Below are positions 1 to 11,028 of a stretch of 64,000 nt of DNA, piece after piece (within the stretch, counting starts at the first letter, position 1; every line of letters starts with the position of its first letter). The notes under the pieces are model-generated. The model worked only from the letters and a program-made list of their open reading frames with translations. It had not been told where the DNA came from and ran no database searches. Location of the stretch: contig NC_081414.1 in NCBI RefSeq assembly GCF_030272615.1, positions 813,792,569-813,856,568 on the forward strand. The letters are read 5' to 3'. A program made the position numbers and the translations under genes. The DNA comes from Cryptomeria japonica. Its lineage: Eukaryota > Streptophyta > Pinopsida > Cupressales > Cupressaceae.

Positions 1-335
1 AGGATTGTTTTATTAGACGCCTTAGGTTGACCATTACCTTGGGGGTAATATGGTGTGGAGAAATGATGGGAAATATGGAAGCGGTCACAGAGTTCATGAA
101 CATCCTAATTTTTGAAGGGATGCCCATTATCGGTGATAATGGAAACAGGAATACCGTATCGACAGATGATATAGTTGAGAATGAATGTAGCAATTTGTTT
201 TCTAGTGACTTGCATGAGAGGCACAACTTCAATCCATTTTGTGAAATACTTTGTGGTAGTGATATTGAATTTATGACCATTGGAGGATGGAGGGTGAATC
301 TTTCCTATGAGATCAAGTCCCCATTGATAAAAGGG
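1..335 (-). pseudogene. Gyp-1 integrase catalytic core (partial, broken)
   Basis: The minus strand encodes the rve-type integrase core that follows the zinc finger at 336-560. The first catalytic Asp is seen in GLDLIG and the second in ITDNG. The third position, a Glu in the family, lies near the left window edge and is Lys here (context NGQPKASNK), so the enzyme would be inactive. A TAG stop at about 336-338, where the family has Trp, separates it from the zinc finger, and another stop follows the second Asp. The chromodomain, if any, is outside the window. Confidence 0.8.
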
Positions 336-1679
336 CTAAGGAGTCACAATTGGTTGAAGTTCTTGTGCTGGCACATGGATGAGGTCTCCATGAAGTTGAC
401 ATTGCTTACATTTCTTGACAAACTGATATGAGTCTTTTTCCATATTGGGCCAGTAATATCCAGTCCTGATGAGTTTCTTGGCTAAGGTAGGACCACTAGA
501 ATGTGGACCACATATACCTTCATGTACTTCATGTAATGCAATTTGAGCTTTGTCACTTTCTAAACATTTAAGAAGAGTACCATATAGACCTTGATGGTAT
601 AGGATATCGGTTAAAATGATGCATCGAGAAGATTGGTGAATGAAAGTGCGATGTTGGTTATTGGATAGATCAGGAGGTAGGGTATTATCCTGAAGGTATG
701 TGAAAATGAAACCATATAACTGGGACTCAGGACTGACGACACATATCATCTTAGTAGGAGTGATTTCATATGAGGAAACCAAAAGTTTATCCACCAAGAA
801 ATCATAGCGGGTCTCATTCGAAGGTAGATCGATTAGTGAAGCAATTGTAGCCATGGCATCTGCGGCTCGATTACGCTCTCTTGGTATCTGCTCAAAGTCT
901 ATCTTTGTGAAATGTTGTTTTAGGTCATCCACCATTCTTTTATAAGGCATTAATTTCTCATCTTTTGTTTGGTAATCATCAGTTGCTTGATGGATTACAA
1001 GTTGAGAGTCCCACAAAACATGAAGTTCCTGGATCTTCCACTGAACTGTAATCTGTAATCCAATTGTCAATGCCTCATATTCCACTATGTTATTAGTGCA
1101 GGGAAATGATAATCGATATGATTTTGGTATAGAATCCCCTTGAGGAGTTATGAAGAGGATGCCAACTCCTGCCCCATGTTGTGTGTATGAGCTGTCAAAG
1201 TATAGTTTCCATGGCTTTGCATGTGACATTGTTAAAATGGACTCATCTGGAAATTCTAAAATTAGAGGAACATCATCTATCATGGGAGCATCTACTAACT
1301 GATCTATGATAGCTTGTCCTTTTATTGCTTTTCTGTCCACATACTCGATGTCAAATTCACTCAGGATCATTACCCATTTGGCTAGTTGCCCAGTAAGTGT
1401 TGCTTTATTGAGAAGGTATTTCAATGGATCGATCCTTGCAACCAACTTAGTCTTATGATTTAGCATGTAATGTTGTAATTTTTGTGAAGAAAAGACCACA
1501 ATGAGACATGCACGCTCAATTGGTGTGTAGTTTAGCTCATATCCCACCAATGTGCGATTGATATAGTATACTACCTTTTCTTTGCCCTCAACAACTTGTT
1601 GTGCTAAGAGTGCCCCCATTGTTGTTGAAGTAGCTGATATGTATAATAATAAAGGCTGATCTGGAACTGGTGGCATCAA
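336..1679 (-). pseudogene. Gyp-1 RNase H (degenerate) - archaeal-type RNase H - integrase zinc finger
   Basis: This 447-residue open frame starts in the RT connection and first RNase H; the expected Asp of that domain is Ala (LYISATST), as in Tat elements where it is usually inactive. A second RNase H covers about residues 155-280, with candidate acidic residues D162, E202, D224 and D274 in YFDSS, YEAL, WDSQ and ADAM. The integrase HHCC finger follows at about 385-430 with His, His and the pair CKQC. This is the longest clean frame of Gyp-1. Upstream the frame is lost between 1680 and 1844. Confidence 0.87.
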
Positions 1680-2603
1680 AACTGGTGGATTTAGAAGATA
1701 ATCTTTGAGTATTTGGAAAGCATGTTAACAGTTATCATCCCATTTGAATTTGATGTTTTTATGTAGCAAGTGCTGAAAGGGATTACATTTATCTGCAAGT
1801 TGTGCTATGAATCTTCGTATGGACTGGAGTCTCCCTTGTAAAGATCAAAGTTGACTAATATTTCTTGGTGGTTGTATCTCTAGGATGGCCTTGACTTTTG
1901 CTGGATCGGCTTCGATTCCTCTTTTTGATACAATGAATCCTAGGAGCTTCCCGGAGGTTACTTTAAAGACACATTTCTTGGGGTTTAATCTTGCTTTGTA
2001 TTTTTCCAACTGATCAAAGATGACTGAAAGTATGTCCAAATGTGTATTTCTGTCTATTGATTTGCCCAAGAGGTCATCAACATAATCTTCCACAGTTACG
2101 TGCATGAGATCATGAAAGATAGTAGTCATGGCTCTTTGATATGTAGCGCTTGCATTTTTTAGCCCAAAGGGCATGACATTCTATTAGAAGGTTCCCCAAG
2201 GACAAGTGAATGCTATTTTGTGTTGATCCTTAGACATGATCTTTATTTGATTATAACTAGAGAATCCATCCATCAATGATAACATTTCATGACCTGTTGG
2301 GAGATCTACAATCAAATCTATGTTTGGTAATGGGAAGTCATCCTTAGGACAAGCTTTGTTGATGTCTCTTAAATATGTACATATTCTGATGCTATGATCT
2401 GGTTTACTGATAGGTACTAAGTTGGAGATCCATTTAGGATAATAAATTGGGTGTATGAATCTGACATCCAATAATTTCTCAAGTTCTGTTTTGACTAATA
2501 ATGCCACTTGTGGATGCATCTTTCTTAATTTCTGTTTCACTAGTTTTGTCCCCGATTTAACTATCAAATGATGCATTACCAAATCCGGATCCAATCCAGG
2601 CAT
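1680..2603 (-). pseudogene. Gyp-1 reverse transcriptase
   Basis: Two frames (2184-2603 and 1845-2174) give the gypsy RT fingers and palm. The N-terminal part has the block FPLPNID and ends at TCPWGTF; two stops in a row, TAA TAG, interrupt it directly before MPFGLKNA. The active site YVDD is intact in the second part (EDYVDDLLG). A frameshift or stop near 1845 separates the thumb from the connection region at 1680. It would make cDNA from the element RNA if repaired, but as it stands it cannot be translated as one protein. Confidence 0.88.
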
Positions 2604-3503
2604 ATCAGCGTATGACCATGCAAAGTTGATTTGTCATTCTGTGAAGAAACTTATGAATTTTGACCTTTCTGACTCTGTCAAAGATTGAGCCAGGAATATG
2701 TTGTGTGGAACCTCTTCTGTACCAATGTTTGTTTTGATAGTCTCCTCTACCAACATAGATGACTTTTCCTCATATGATGTGGGGAGAATGTTGAGCCTTC
2801 CATCTTTGGGTTCCTCAGAGAGGTTTTCGCCCTTAGATACGTCCTTTCTTTTTACTTTTTTGGGGTCAGATAGCACCATAGTGTGGTTTTCACCATAAGA
2901 CCCTTAGTTTGTTTTTATTTTTATATTTTTGCGACTAGAAGGCCCGACACCCTCACCAAAATATGCCACACTATTGAGTTCTATAGTATATCTCGCTTTA
3001 TGGTCCCTAGGGGGAAGATCATCTCATATGCCAAGATAGTCAATAAAAGCTTCATCATTTTGGAATATGTCAAGCTGTGCAGGTCCTTCATGATCCCAGT
3101 CAATAAGTTGGTGGTGAACAAGGGGAAGGCCTTTGATGTCTTCAAAGTTAGTGGGACTAAGAGTGAAGATGTGGTTATATTCAGGTATGTCGAGGTAGTT
3201 ATCAAGGTCATCATTGGCACTCTCCTCATCAGTCTTGATCATGAACGAATCTAAATTATCATCACTAGTAGCGCATTCTGGGACAAGTGTTCTCATTCTA
3301 TGTGATTTCAACCTAGAACCTAGAGGCAAGGACTGTGTGGAATCCTTAGGGGTTGTTTCTTGACCAACTTAGAATTTTTCATAAAATTCCTCTTCTTCTG
3401 TGGGTTCATCTGGCTCTCTAAATGTCTTGGTGAGCTTGTAGTCACTAGAGGATTTGTCTAGACCCCATTCCCATTCATTGGAGTCTGTGGAATAACAATT
3501 CTC
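2604..3503 (-). pseudogene. Gyp-1 polyprotein linker between G-patch and RT
   Basis: Fragments on the minus strand (2634-2879 and 3024-3329) read as acidic, low-complexity polyprotein sequence with no fold I recognise. The piece at 2634-2879 ends in a segment typical of the stretch just before gypsy RT (LTESERSKF). Stops lie at about 2604-2633 and 2900. In Tat elements a long poorly conserved linker at this place is usual. Plus-strand frames here are shadows. Confidence 0.55.
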
Positions 3504-3938
3504 TTATTTAATTTTGGCAGCTTTGATTTGTAATGCTTCTTCTGTCCTTTGAGTGTGGACATTGGAAGTCACGAAACCAAGTCCCTTCGAGCATTCCTTT
3601 TTGAATGTCAATTCAGGTTGTAAAGGTTCAATGATGCCTTCCTTTCTCAAACCAAGAGGACTTTTGCCATCATACCCAATTTTTTGTAGGATCTTGAAAC
3701 CTTTGCCATACTTCTCACATGGTATACTGATGTGATCTTGTGTATCATTTTCAAGGTCTTTGTAAAGCATTTTGTATAAGTCTTCCTCTTCTAGTTCACC
3801 CCATTTTTGAAAGATAGTAGGGTCCCATTTGAGTACAATGATAGATACTTGTTTATTAGGATGTGGTCTTCCATATTCTTTTGGTGAACTCATGACTTGT
3901 TGTAAGCACATGGTCTGATTTAAAGTGTATTCACCCAT
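3504..3938 (-). pseudogene. Gyp-1 G-patch domain segment
   Basis: The middle of this 144-residue frame carries a glycine-rich block (GKGFKILQKIGYDGKSPLG, then GII.PL and KGLGF) that matches a G-patch, a short motif that binds RNA or partner proteins. It lies directly downstream of the protease, as G-patches do in some retroviral and retroelement protease regions. The call rests on the spacing of Gly and aromatic residues. It could bind element RNA during particle maturation; that is inference. Confidence 0.6.
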
Positions 3939-4391
3939 GCCCTTGTCATGAAATTTGCCTTTAAGATCATCTTATTTTGATGTCGAAGGTTTTAATGACT
4001 CATGATCAATGTATGCCGAAGAAGGAATAGCTTCGCGATTACTAGGAATGATGGTCTCAGTTTTTGATCTCAAGTTATTGCAGTATATGAATGGATTAGG
4101 ATCACCATTTACTGTTATTTCAACTCCATTGTGAGGAAACTTAATGCATTGGTGGTATGTAGATGAGACTGCCCTCATTTCATGAATCCAAGGATGTCCT
4201 AGCAATATATTGTATGTGAGATCTAGGTCTAGGACTTGACAAACCACATCCTTTGTAACTGGCCCAAATCTGAGAGGCAAGGTGACTGTGCCTTTGGATG
4301 AATGTTCTTCATCATCATATGCCTTGATGGTAATTTTGTTTGTAGAATTCATAGCTTTATCAGAATATCCCAATTGTTTAATAGTGCTCAA
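3939..4391 (-). pseudogene. Gyp-1 aspartic protease region
   Basis: The frame 3972-4391 holds the C-terminal half of a retroelement aspartic protease: TYNILLGHPWIH is the usual block near the end of the fold, after a hydrophobic strand with DVVCQV. The catalytic DSG should lie upstream near 4391-4430; there, in another frame, the strand is broken (about 4425-4435), and I see GGENLNICTLS with no clear DSG. The product would cut the polyprotein. Inactive or damaged here. Confidence 0.65.
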
Positions 4392-4430
4392 TGTACAAAT
4401 GTTTAGATTTTCTCCTCCGTCTATCAGGAC

Positions 4431-4904
4431 TCATTTGATTCTATATTTTTGTATGAAGGCTTCAATCTGTAGTGGTGCATTATGTGGCTGACTTACGGAG
4501 GTGTCATCAGCTTCTGTGAATGTAAGAGAGTGTGGAATGGAAAGGTATCCCACCATGGCTTGAAACTGGTCCACATTTAAATCAGTAGGAACGACAGTGT
4601 CTCTCAAGATTTTTTCAAGAATAGCTTTATGTGCGGGGGATATGCGTAAGAGCTCAAGGATGGAGATAAGCGTGGGTGTCTTCCCTAGCTGTTCTACAAG
4701 ATCGTACTCAGGCTTGGTTGATGAGGAAGAGGTGTTTTTAGCTAGAGCACCTTGCAAAGTGAATTTACCTTGATGGGTTGTAACATGACATTCAAAGGTA
4801 GGTTCGGAAGAAGATCCAATGCCTTTTAGGACAATCTTGGGTCTTTGGGTAGAATTCTCAGGCATTTTGTCCTTGATGATAATGGTAGAGACACAATTGT
4901 CCAT
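4431..4904 (-). pseudogene. Gyp-1 Gag-protease spacer
   Basis: A 157-residue frame between the Gag tail and the protease. It contains a predicted helical, Leu-rich part (PTLISILELLRISPAHKAILEKIL) that I recognise as a common block upstream of the protease in Tat-type polyproteins. No enzymatic motif is visible. It runs into the protease frame at about 4431 through a stop. Confidence 0.6.
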
Positions 4905-4922
4905 TGAAATGTGATTGATAGT

Positions 4923-5290
4923 TTAATCATAGTTATAGGATGCTCTGGTATAGTTGGTTTGGTCATATGTGGCTGCAACTTTTCCCTTGTCATGTTTTGG
5001 GAATGGTTCCTTAAACATCTCATGTTCTTGATTGGATGAGTTTCCTTCAATCTCAATGTCACCTCTATCAATGAGATCTTGTATGATGTTCTTCAGTCGA
5101 TGGAAATTTCCTATTTTATGTCCCTTACTTTTATAAAATTCACAATACTCATCATCATTCCACCAATTTGGTTTAACCTTTGGTTCATATGGGGGAAAAT
5201 CTGAAATAGTGATTACTTTGTTTGCCACTAGCTTCTTGAAGATTGACTCAAGTGGTTTTGAAAATGGATAACAACAATGTTGAAAGACTA
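4923..5290 (-). pseudogene. Gyp-1 Gag C-terminal part with incomplete zinc-binding motif
   Basis: The frame 4923-5228, extended upstream to about 5290 without an ATG, encodes the end of Gag. It has the block CEFYKSKGHKIGNFHRLKNII, in which Cys and His of a nucleocapsid-like finger remain (canonical form C..H....H/C; the first positions are altered). The preceding segment (ESIFKKLVANKVI) is a conserved stretch just before that finger. The capsid domain is absent: upstream the sequence changes to non-coding LTR-like DNA at about 5280-5290. Confidence 0.68.
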
Positions 5291-5423
5291 AATGAATTCA
5301 ACCACAAAACCCTAGCCTAACAACAAAAAAGATCCACCATAACATATGAAGATTACCTAAGACAATGCAAATCAAATGAAATCACAAAGATTATACCATC
5401 ACATGTCCAATAGGGTTTGAATA
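5280..5423 (-). repeat. Gyp-1 5' LTR, part 1 (U5 side)
   Basis: Non-coding DNA between the Gag tail and Copia-1. Read on the minus strand it continues the LTR piece at 12110-12712 once Copia-1 is taken out. The exact LTR end is not fixed: I see no clean tRNA primer site next to it, in line with a deletion here. Confidence 0.55.
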
Positions 5424-6467
5424 TGTTGGTCCTGGAGACAACTGAGAGGGGGGGGGGTGAATCAGTTGTCAAATAAATTCAAACCAAAAACTCATTAACC
5501 AACTTAGTGCTTAATACTAGTAAGATAGTTAAGTATGTTAACAAAAAATTGCTGTACCGGTAAGAATTAATGCATGAAACATAAGCACAAAGTCATTCAC
5601 AACATATGACACCAATATTTGTACGTGGAAACCCTGTAAGGGGAAAAACCATGGTGGGAAACCTTACCCACAATCAGATGATACTATTGTAGATAGTAAG
5701 TGTACAAAAGGGGTCTGCACATGCAGAAAGGCCAACAGCCTAGAGCTCACTGCTCAATCACAAATGGGAGTCACACTGACTACAATTGGATGGTTAAATC
5801 TAATAAGAATGTACTTCACAAAATAGCATCTTCATATGCTAGATCCAGTACTGGTGTAATGCTGATATGCTTCTGCAAAAACCTAGCTTCACCTTTGAAT
5901 GATGTCTTTGTGTATACCTCTGCTTGATCTCGCATATACCTTCACACAATTCTTTTTCGCATTCCACACTTGATCTTACGAATAAGATCTTACATTTATG
6001 ACATACCCTAAGACCAATTTTAGTAGGTCGGCTCTACAAGATATTACAATAAAAAGATTTTACAAATAATACAATATCTGATGCAATAACCGATTGAACA
6101 TGTCAGCTTAATGCATTTACAACAGTAATAAATCATCTCCATAGCATGCCATGCTGATCTGGAAAAGATAAACCTGCCGGTGTAACCCTAGATAACTTGG
6201 ACCTATTTGCCGGTAAAAGAAAATATGCAAATAAGAGTATATCAATGATTATTACTTCAAAATAAAGTGTCCACATGATGTCTTCAACATTACCAAGTGT
6301 CCTCCATGTCATTGCAAGTACCGATGAACATTATATCCTGCCGGTGAACATTATATCGGTAACTATTGCATAGTTTACTGTTTGCCGGTGAATGTTGTTG
6401 GATCTCCAAAGTAGGTGTATTTAGTAGGTGTTGACATCAATGACAAAACCATACCAAAATACCAACA
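5424..6467 (-). repeat. Copia-1 3' LTR
   Basis: Starts TGTTGG and ends CCAACA in plus orientation (1044 bp) and matches 11029-12109 over its length. The right copy carries an extra tandem of a 19-20 bp unit at about 11960-11998 (CCGGTGAACATTATATC twice). Open frames inside it (5700-5927, repeated at 11322-11549) reflect LTR identity, not a gene. Confidence 0.92.
5437..5470 (-). other. U5 stem-loop next to LTR end, Copia-1 (left copy)
   Basis: Arms GACAACTGA (5437-5445) and TCAGTTGTC (5462-5470) are perfectly complementary and enclose a run of ten G (C in element RNA). The stem lies 13 bp inside the LTR end that joins the primer site. The same design with other arm sequences occurs in NA-1, NA-2 and Copia-2. 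The right copy (11042-11050 with 11071-11079) has decayed pairing. Confidence 0.8.
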
Positions 6468-6496
6468 ATCTCCCCCTTTGGCATTGATGGCAACAC
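6428..6496 (-). other. Polypurine tract and flanking inverted repeat, Copia-1
   Basis: On the minus strand the tract CAAAGGGGGAGAT ends next to the LTR (plus 6468-6480), the standard plus-strand primer of copia elements. It lies between two 18-nt arms, 6428-6445 and 6479-6496, complementary except for two positions (core CATCAATG / CATTGATG). The element RNA could fold with the tract and LTR start in the loop. Confidence 0.78.
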
Positions 6497-6844
6497 AAGA
6501 TGGAAAAACCATCAAAGTGCCAAAACAGAAATGCTAAGTACAAAAATCAACAATCTCCATTTCTCCCCCTGGGAGTAACATGTGTTTATCCAAAGATTTA
6601 TTTTCAATACCAATCTCTCATACCAATCTCTTATACCAATCTCTCCCCAAAAATATAATGCATTTTTCCATTTATCTCTTCCCCTTTGACATCAAATGCC
6701 AAAGTCACAAAAAGTCAAGTTCATACAAAATACCAACCAATTCAATATACCAACTACTCCCCCTAAGAAGTAACTTCCTCATCAAATACCAAAATAAAAG
6801 ATTTGTCCATTTAATTCTGCTGGTTGATGACAATCATCAACTGT
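6497..6844 (-). other. Copia-1 3' untranslated region
   Basis: No coding signal. It contains a short tandem repeat (TACCAATCTCT, about three copies at 6608-6645) and pyrimidine-rich blocks. The adjacent RNase H frame ends near 6845. Confidence 0.6.
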
Positions 6845-7838
6845 CTAAGTCTCTACCGGTGGAGGCATGACTCCGAGCTGATCTCTGAGATACTCAAAAG
6901 TTTCCTTAAGCAAAGGTTTTGTGAAAATATCTACAAGCTGTTCTTTAGTATTCACATAAACCAGTTTTATCTCCTTTTCTTCAACTTTTTCCCTTAGAAA
7001 ACTCAGTTTGATAGAAACATGTTTTGTTTTAGAATGTAATACTGGATTCTTAGATATATCAATTGCTGTAGTGTTATCACAATATATAGTAATAGGTTCC
7101 TTGCATTTTACCTTTATGTCTTTCAACATTTTCTTGAGCCAAAGTACCTGTGTATAGTTTGTTGCTGCTGCAACATATTCTGATTCTGCTGTTGATAAAG
7201 ATGTACAACTCCGTTTCTTACTTAACCAAGAAACTAATCTCTTTCCAAGAAAGAATGCTCCTCCAGTGGTGCTTTTTCTATCATCCACATCTCCTGCCCA
7301 ATTTGCATCTGTGTATGCATATAAATCAAAATTTTTATCTTTAGGATACCATAATCCAAGATTTGCTGTGCCTTGTAAGTACCAGAAAATCCTTTTTACT
7401 GCTGATTCATGATTTTCCCTAGGATTACTCTGAAATCTAGAAACTATACATACTGCATTCATAATATCAGGTCTAGTTTGTGTCAAATATAGTAAACCTC
7501 CTATCATAGATTTGTATCTAGTTGGATTAACAGGTGTAGATTCATCCCTTTGAGATAATTTGTCATTTGAAGTCATAGGTGTGCTTACCGGTTTAGAGTT
7601 TTCCATTCCAAATTTCTTAAGTAGTTCTTTCAAGTACTTAGATTGACTCAAAAATATGCCTTTATTAGTCTGTAAAATCTGTAATCCTAAAAAGAATTTT
7701 ATTTCTCCTATCATAGACATTTCAAATTCATGCTACATTTCAAGAGTAAATTCTTTGCATAATTCATCTTCTCCTCCAAAGATTATATCATCAACAAATA
7801 CTTCAATAATCAAGATATCATCATTAGTTACTTTGTAA
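6845..7838 (-). pseudogene. Copia-1 RT C-terminal part and RNase H
   Basis: The frame 6845-7720 starts in the RT thumb (FFLGLQI) and runs through copia RNase H with DANWAGD, STAESEY and the C-terminal CDN block with HSKTKH, the usual end of a copia polyprotein. Upstream, 7721-7838 codes for the RT active site as VFVDDI (the family has VYVDD), then a stop and a frameshift break the link to 8574. The RNase H itself looks complete. Confidence 0.9.
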
Positions 7839-8574
7839 TATAAATTGCTATCTGCATTTCCTTATCCAATCTTGCATACCAAGCTCTTGGAGCTTGTTTT
7901 AATCCATACAGAGCTTTTCTTAATCTGCAAACCATATCATTGTCATCTGTCAAGGAAAATCCATCAGGTTGTTCAATATAGACTTCCTCTTCAAGATCTC
8001 CATTCAAAAATGCATAATTGATATCCATTTGATAAACTTTGTAATCCTTGTGAGCTGCAAAGGCCAAGAATAATCTAACTGCCTCAATTCTGGCTACCGG
8101 TGCAAAGGTTTCATTGTAATCAACTCCTTCTTTCTGAGAATATCCCTTACACACTAGTCTTGCTTTATTTCTGACAACCTTACCATCTTCATTGAGTTTT
8201 TTTCTAAATACCCATTTGGTTCCAATTACATTTTTATTTTTAGGCCGGGGAACTAATGTCCAAGTATTATTTTTCTCAATTTGTCCTAATTCTTCTTCCA
8301 TAGCTTTAATCCAAAATTTATCTTCACATGCCTCATTGATAGATAATGGTTCAATTTGAGAAATAAGACATACCTCTTCATTTGCCAATCTTCCTCTTGT
8401 CATGACTCCTTTAAATTTGCTTCCAATTATTTGATCTTCAGAATGATTCAGTCTTACATACTGGGGTGTCTTAGTCTGTTGTTGTTCTTCATTTACTGTG
8501 GAATCCTCTAATGATAGCAGAGTAACTGGATCATCATTCTGTATCGGTGGATTTATTGTAGGTTCATTTGTCAT
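7828..8574 (-). pseudogene. Copia-1 RT N-terminal part
   Basis: The frame covers the low-complexity segment after integrase and the RT fingers and palm: [38 protein letters not shown] and [25 protein letters not shown] are standard copia RT blocks, followed by [22 protein letters not shown] and [11 protein letters not shown]. It loses its frame at 7838, just before the active site. RT would copy element RNA into DNA in virus-like particles. Confidence 0.92.
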
Positions 8575-9024
8575 AATTTCTGTTATCGGTTTAGAGTCTA
8601 TATACCTTGAAGTTCCTTTGAATTGTTCATCAATCTTTACATTTGTACTCTCAATAATTTTTTGTAATCTTTTATTAAAACATCTATATGCTTTACTCTT
8701 AGATGAATAACCAAGAAATATTCCTTCATCACTTCTAGGATCAAACTTTCCAATATACTCATCTCTTCTAATATAACATTTACTTCCAAAAATTTTGAAA
8801 TACTTAAGAGTAGGAGTATTACCAAACCATAGTTCATGAGGGGTCTTACCGGTTTCACCTTTGATGTGAACTTTGTTGAATGTATAGACAACAGTGCTTA
8901 CTGCCTCTCTCTAGTACACATGTGGTAGATTTGCTTCTGATAACATACTTCTTGCTGCATCCAAAATAGTTCTATTTTTCCTTTCAACAACTCCATTCTG
9001 TTGTGGTGTCCGAGGTGCTGATAA
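8575..9024 (-). pseudogene. Copia-1 integrase C-terminal part
   Basis: In the frame that continues from 9025 the strand codes for APRTPQQNGVVERKNRT, which contains the third catalytic residue, Glu, and then the GKTPHELW and FLGYSS blocks of the copia integrase C-terminus. A stop lies at about 9005 and another near 8910. The long frame reported at 8637-8891 is out of register with the protein. Confidence 0.8.
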
Positions 9025-9900
9025 CTATCTTTTGATTCCATTTACTTCACAGAATGTATTAAAATCTTTAGATGTGAATTCTCCTCCTTGATTTGATCTT
9101 AAACATTTAATTTTCTTACCGGTTTCATTTTCAACCATTGCTTTGAATAGTTTGAACTTCCCAAGTGCTTTTGATTTTTCTCTGAGAAAAGTAACCCAAC
9201 ACATTCTAGAATAATCATCAATAATTAACATGAAATATCTATCACCTTGTAAGCTTTTAGTTCTAGCTAGACCACATAAATCAGTGTGAATTAAATCAAG
9301 GGCATTATTGGATTTTTCTGGAATACTTTTGAAACTAGCTCTAACTTGTTTTCCAAATTGACATTCCTTGCAAATTGTATTCTGAGGTTTCACAATTTTA
9401 GGTAGATCTCTAACTACCTTAGAAGTACTGATTTTTACCATGTAATCAAAATTTACATGACATAGTCTTTTATGCCATAGCCAACTTTCATCTATATGTG
9501 CAATTAAGCATGCCTTTTCACTGTTATTCAAATGAAAGATATTACCTCTAGTTTGATTACCGGTTGCAATTTCCAAACTAGTTCTATTCATGATTTTGCA
9601 TTTTGCATTTTTAAATTGTAACTGAAAACCTTTCTCAACTAATTGACCAACACTTAAAAGATTATGTTTTAATCCTTCAACATAGTAGACATTGTCAGTG
9701 TTATGTTTACCATCAAGAGATATTGAACCCTTACCTTTGATTGAACAGGCTTTGTCATCTCTGAATCTTACTAAACCTCCATTGTATTCTTGAAAGTTCA
9801 AGAATTTACCTTTGTCTCTAGTCATGTGATGTGAGCATCCTGAGTCAATAATCCATTCATCCTTTGATTCAACTTTAGCTGCTAGGGCCTGTTCTATCGG
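9025..9900 (-). pseudogene. Copia-1 protease and integrase (zinc finger and core)
   Basis: The protease motif DSGCS.HMT lies at about 9835-9860, at the upstream end and partly before the reported frame. Next come YYVEGLKHNLLSVGQL and the integrase finger (LWHKRL.H, then CKEC). The core follows with IHTDLCG (first Asp). The second catalytic position reads LRSNQGGEF, where the family has Asp: an Asp-to-Asn change that should stop strand transfer. The frame ends in a stop before the catalytic Glu block. Confidence 0.9.
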
Positions 9901-10314
9901 TTGAGCAATAGGTACCGATTAATCTTTTGTTATAGCAACAAAGACCCATCCATTGTCTACTGGATCCTCATCAGAATCATCAGTCACACCTTCATTAGCA
10001 ATGTAACAAGATTTATCTTTGTTTTTCTTGAATCTCTATTTCTGATATTCAGGATTAGGTTTGTATGTCCTTCTAGCTTCTTCTCTTAGTCTAGCATGTC
10101 TATCAGGGCATCTTGAAGCCATATGACCAATCTTATTGTAGTTAAAACATTTAAAGGGTGCTTTACCTTCATACTTACTTCCAATTGGGCCTTTTGGCAT
10201 TTTTCTTGTGAATAGTGCTTCAAGTTCTTCAAGCTCTTCATTCTCCTTCCTGGTTTCTTCAAGTTCTCTTGCATAAAAGGCTCTCTAGTCTGATTTGTCA
10301 AAGGATGGAGCAGA
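9901..10314 (-). pseudogene. Copia-1 Gag C-terminal part with zinc knuckle
   Basis: The minus strand encodes a charged Glu-rich helix, then KCFNYNKIGHMASRC. This is a CCHC zinc knuckle in which the second Cys is Tyr. A Lys-rich linker leads to the protease; stops lie at about 10035 and 9917. The knuckle would bind element RNA. The frame reported at 10086-10301 is a shadow. Confidence 0.75.
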
Positions 10315-10971
10315 TTATGTTGATGCTTTGAAGGCCAAATCAGTTTTTATAGTAGTAACAGGACCAAATTCCTCAATTTCAAAAGCTGAAAGTTTTCCAA
10401 TCAATGTATCCCTAGTTACTGATGTATTGGGCATTATTCTCAACTCATTTATAGCAGTAACCTTCATTTTATATGCCGGTGGAAAACCTCTTAAGATTTT
10501 TGAAACAATCTCATCTTCACCCAAAGTTCCTTCACAACATTTGATACCCAAAACAATTTCATTTACTCTTTCCATAAAAGCAGAAATCCTTTCATCTTCT
10601 TCCATTTTCAGATGTTCATACCTGACTCGGAAGCTTTCAAGTTTTACAATTTTGACTGTGGAATCCCCTTCATTCAATGTTTCCAAATGACTCCAAATAG
10701 CTTTTGCAGTGGATCTATCTAATAATCCCATGATTTGTTGATCTGATAATGTGCTCAAGAGTGCTTCTCTAGCTTTGCAATCATTTTCTTCATCTTTGGC
10801 TAAAGTAGTGGGAGCAGTTTGACTAGCTACAACAACAGTATAACCATTCTTAGTAACTTCCCAGATGTCTTTACCAATGCAATTCAGATGTGTCTCCATT
10901 CTGATTTTCCATATCCCATATTTGGTTCCATCAAGTTTAGGATTGTCCTTTCTGAAATAATTAGTAGACAT
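10315..10971 (-). pseudogene. Copia-1 Gag, capsid-like region
   Basis: 218 residues starting at an ATG 58 nt from the LTR. They carry the copia Gag N-terminus (LDGTKYGIWKIRMETHL) and the UBN2-type capsid blocks AKAIWSHLETL, LKMEEDERISAFMERVNEIV and KILRGFPPAYK. The product forms the particle shell. It ends in a stop just before the knuckle region, so Gag is split in two. Confidence 0.9.
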
Positions 10972-11010
10972 TGGATCTCCTCAAGTTGTTAAACTTTTGT
11001 AAAAAGAGGA

Positions 11011-11028
11011 CTAGGCTCTAATACCAAT
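11011..11028 (-). other. Primer-binding site, Copia-1
   Basis: On the minus strand the LTR is followed by TTGGTATTAGAGCC, which matches the 3' end complement of initiator Met-tRNA (usual form TGGTATCAGAGC) apart from one C-to-T change. Confidence 0.85.

Larger units (their letters stand above)
1..5423 (-). mobile_element. Gyp-1: Ty3/gypsy (Tat-like) element, internal region and start of 5' LTR
   Basis: Read on the minus strand, the domains run Gag tail, protease, G-patch, RT, degenerate RNase H, archaeal-type RNase H, integrase zinc finger, integrase core. That order, with a second RNase H before integrase, is known for the Tat lineage of plant Ty3/gypsy elements. The element leaves the window on the left inside integrase. 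Its 5' LTR is split by Copia-1 and resumes at 12110-12712. The right LTR end (12712) abuts Copia-2 integrase sequence, so Gyp-1 probably inserted into Copia-2. The capsid half of Gag and the primer site are missing between LTR and Gag tail, which implies an internal deletion. Many in-frame stops show it is dead. Confidence 0.88.

Noticed and set aside
27-431. Plus-strand 134-residue frame
   Set aside because: Antisense shadow of Gyp-1 integrase, whose motifs are on the minus strand.
5446-5458. G-run as G-quadruplex
   Set aside because: Only one run of G is present at each site (or two short ones), too few for a standard four-run quadruplex.
8637-8891. 84-residue minus-strand frame as a separate gene
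   Set aside because: Out of register with the integrase C-terminus that the same bases encode.
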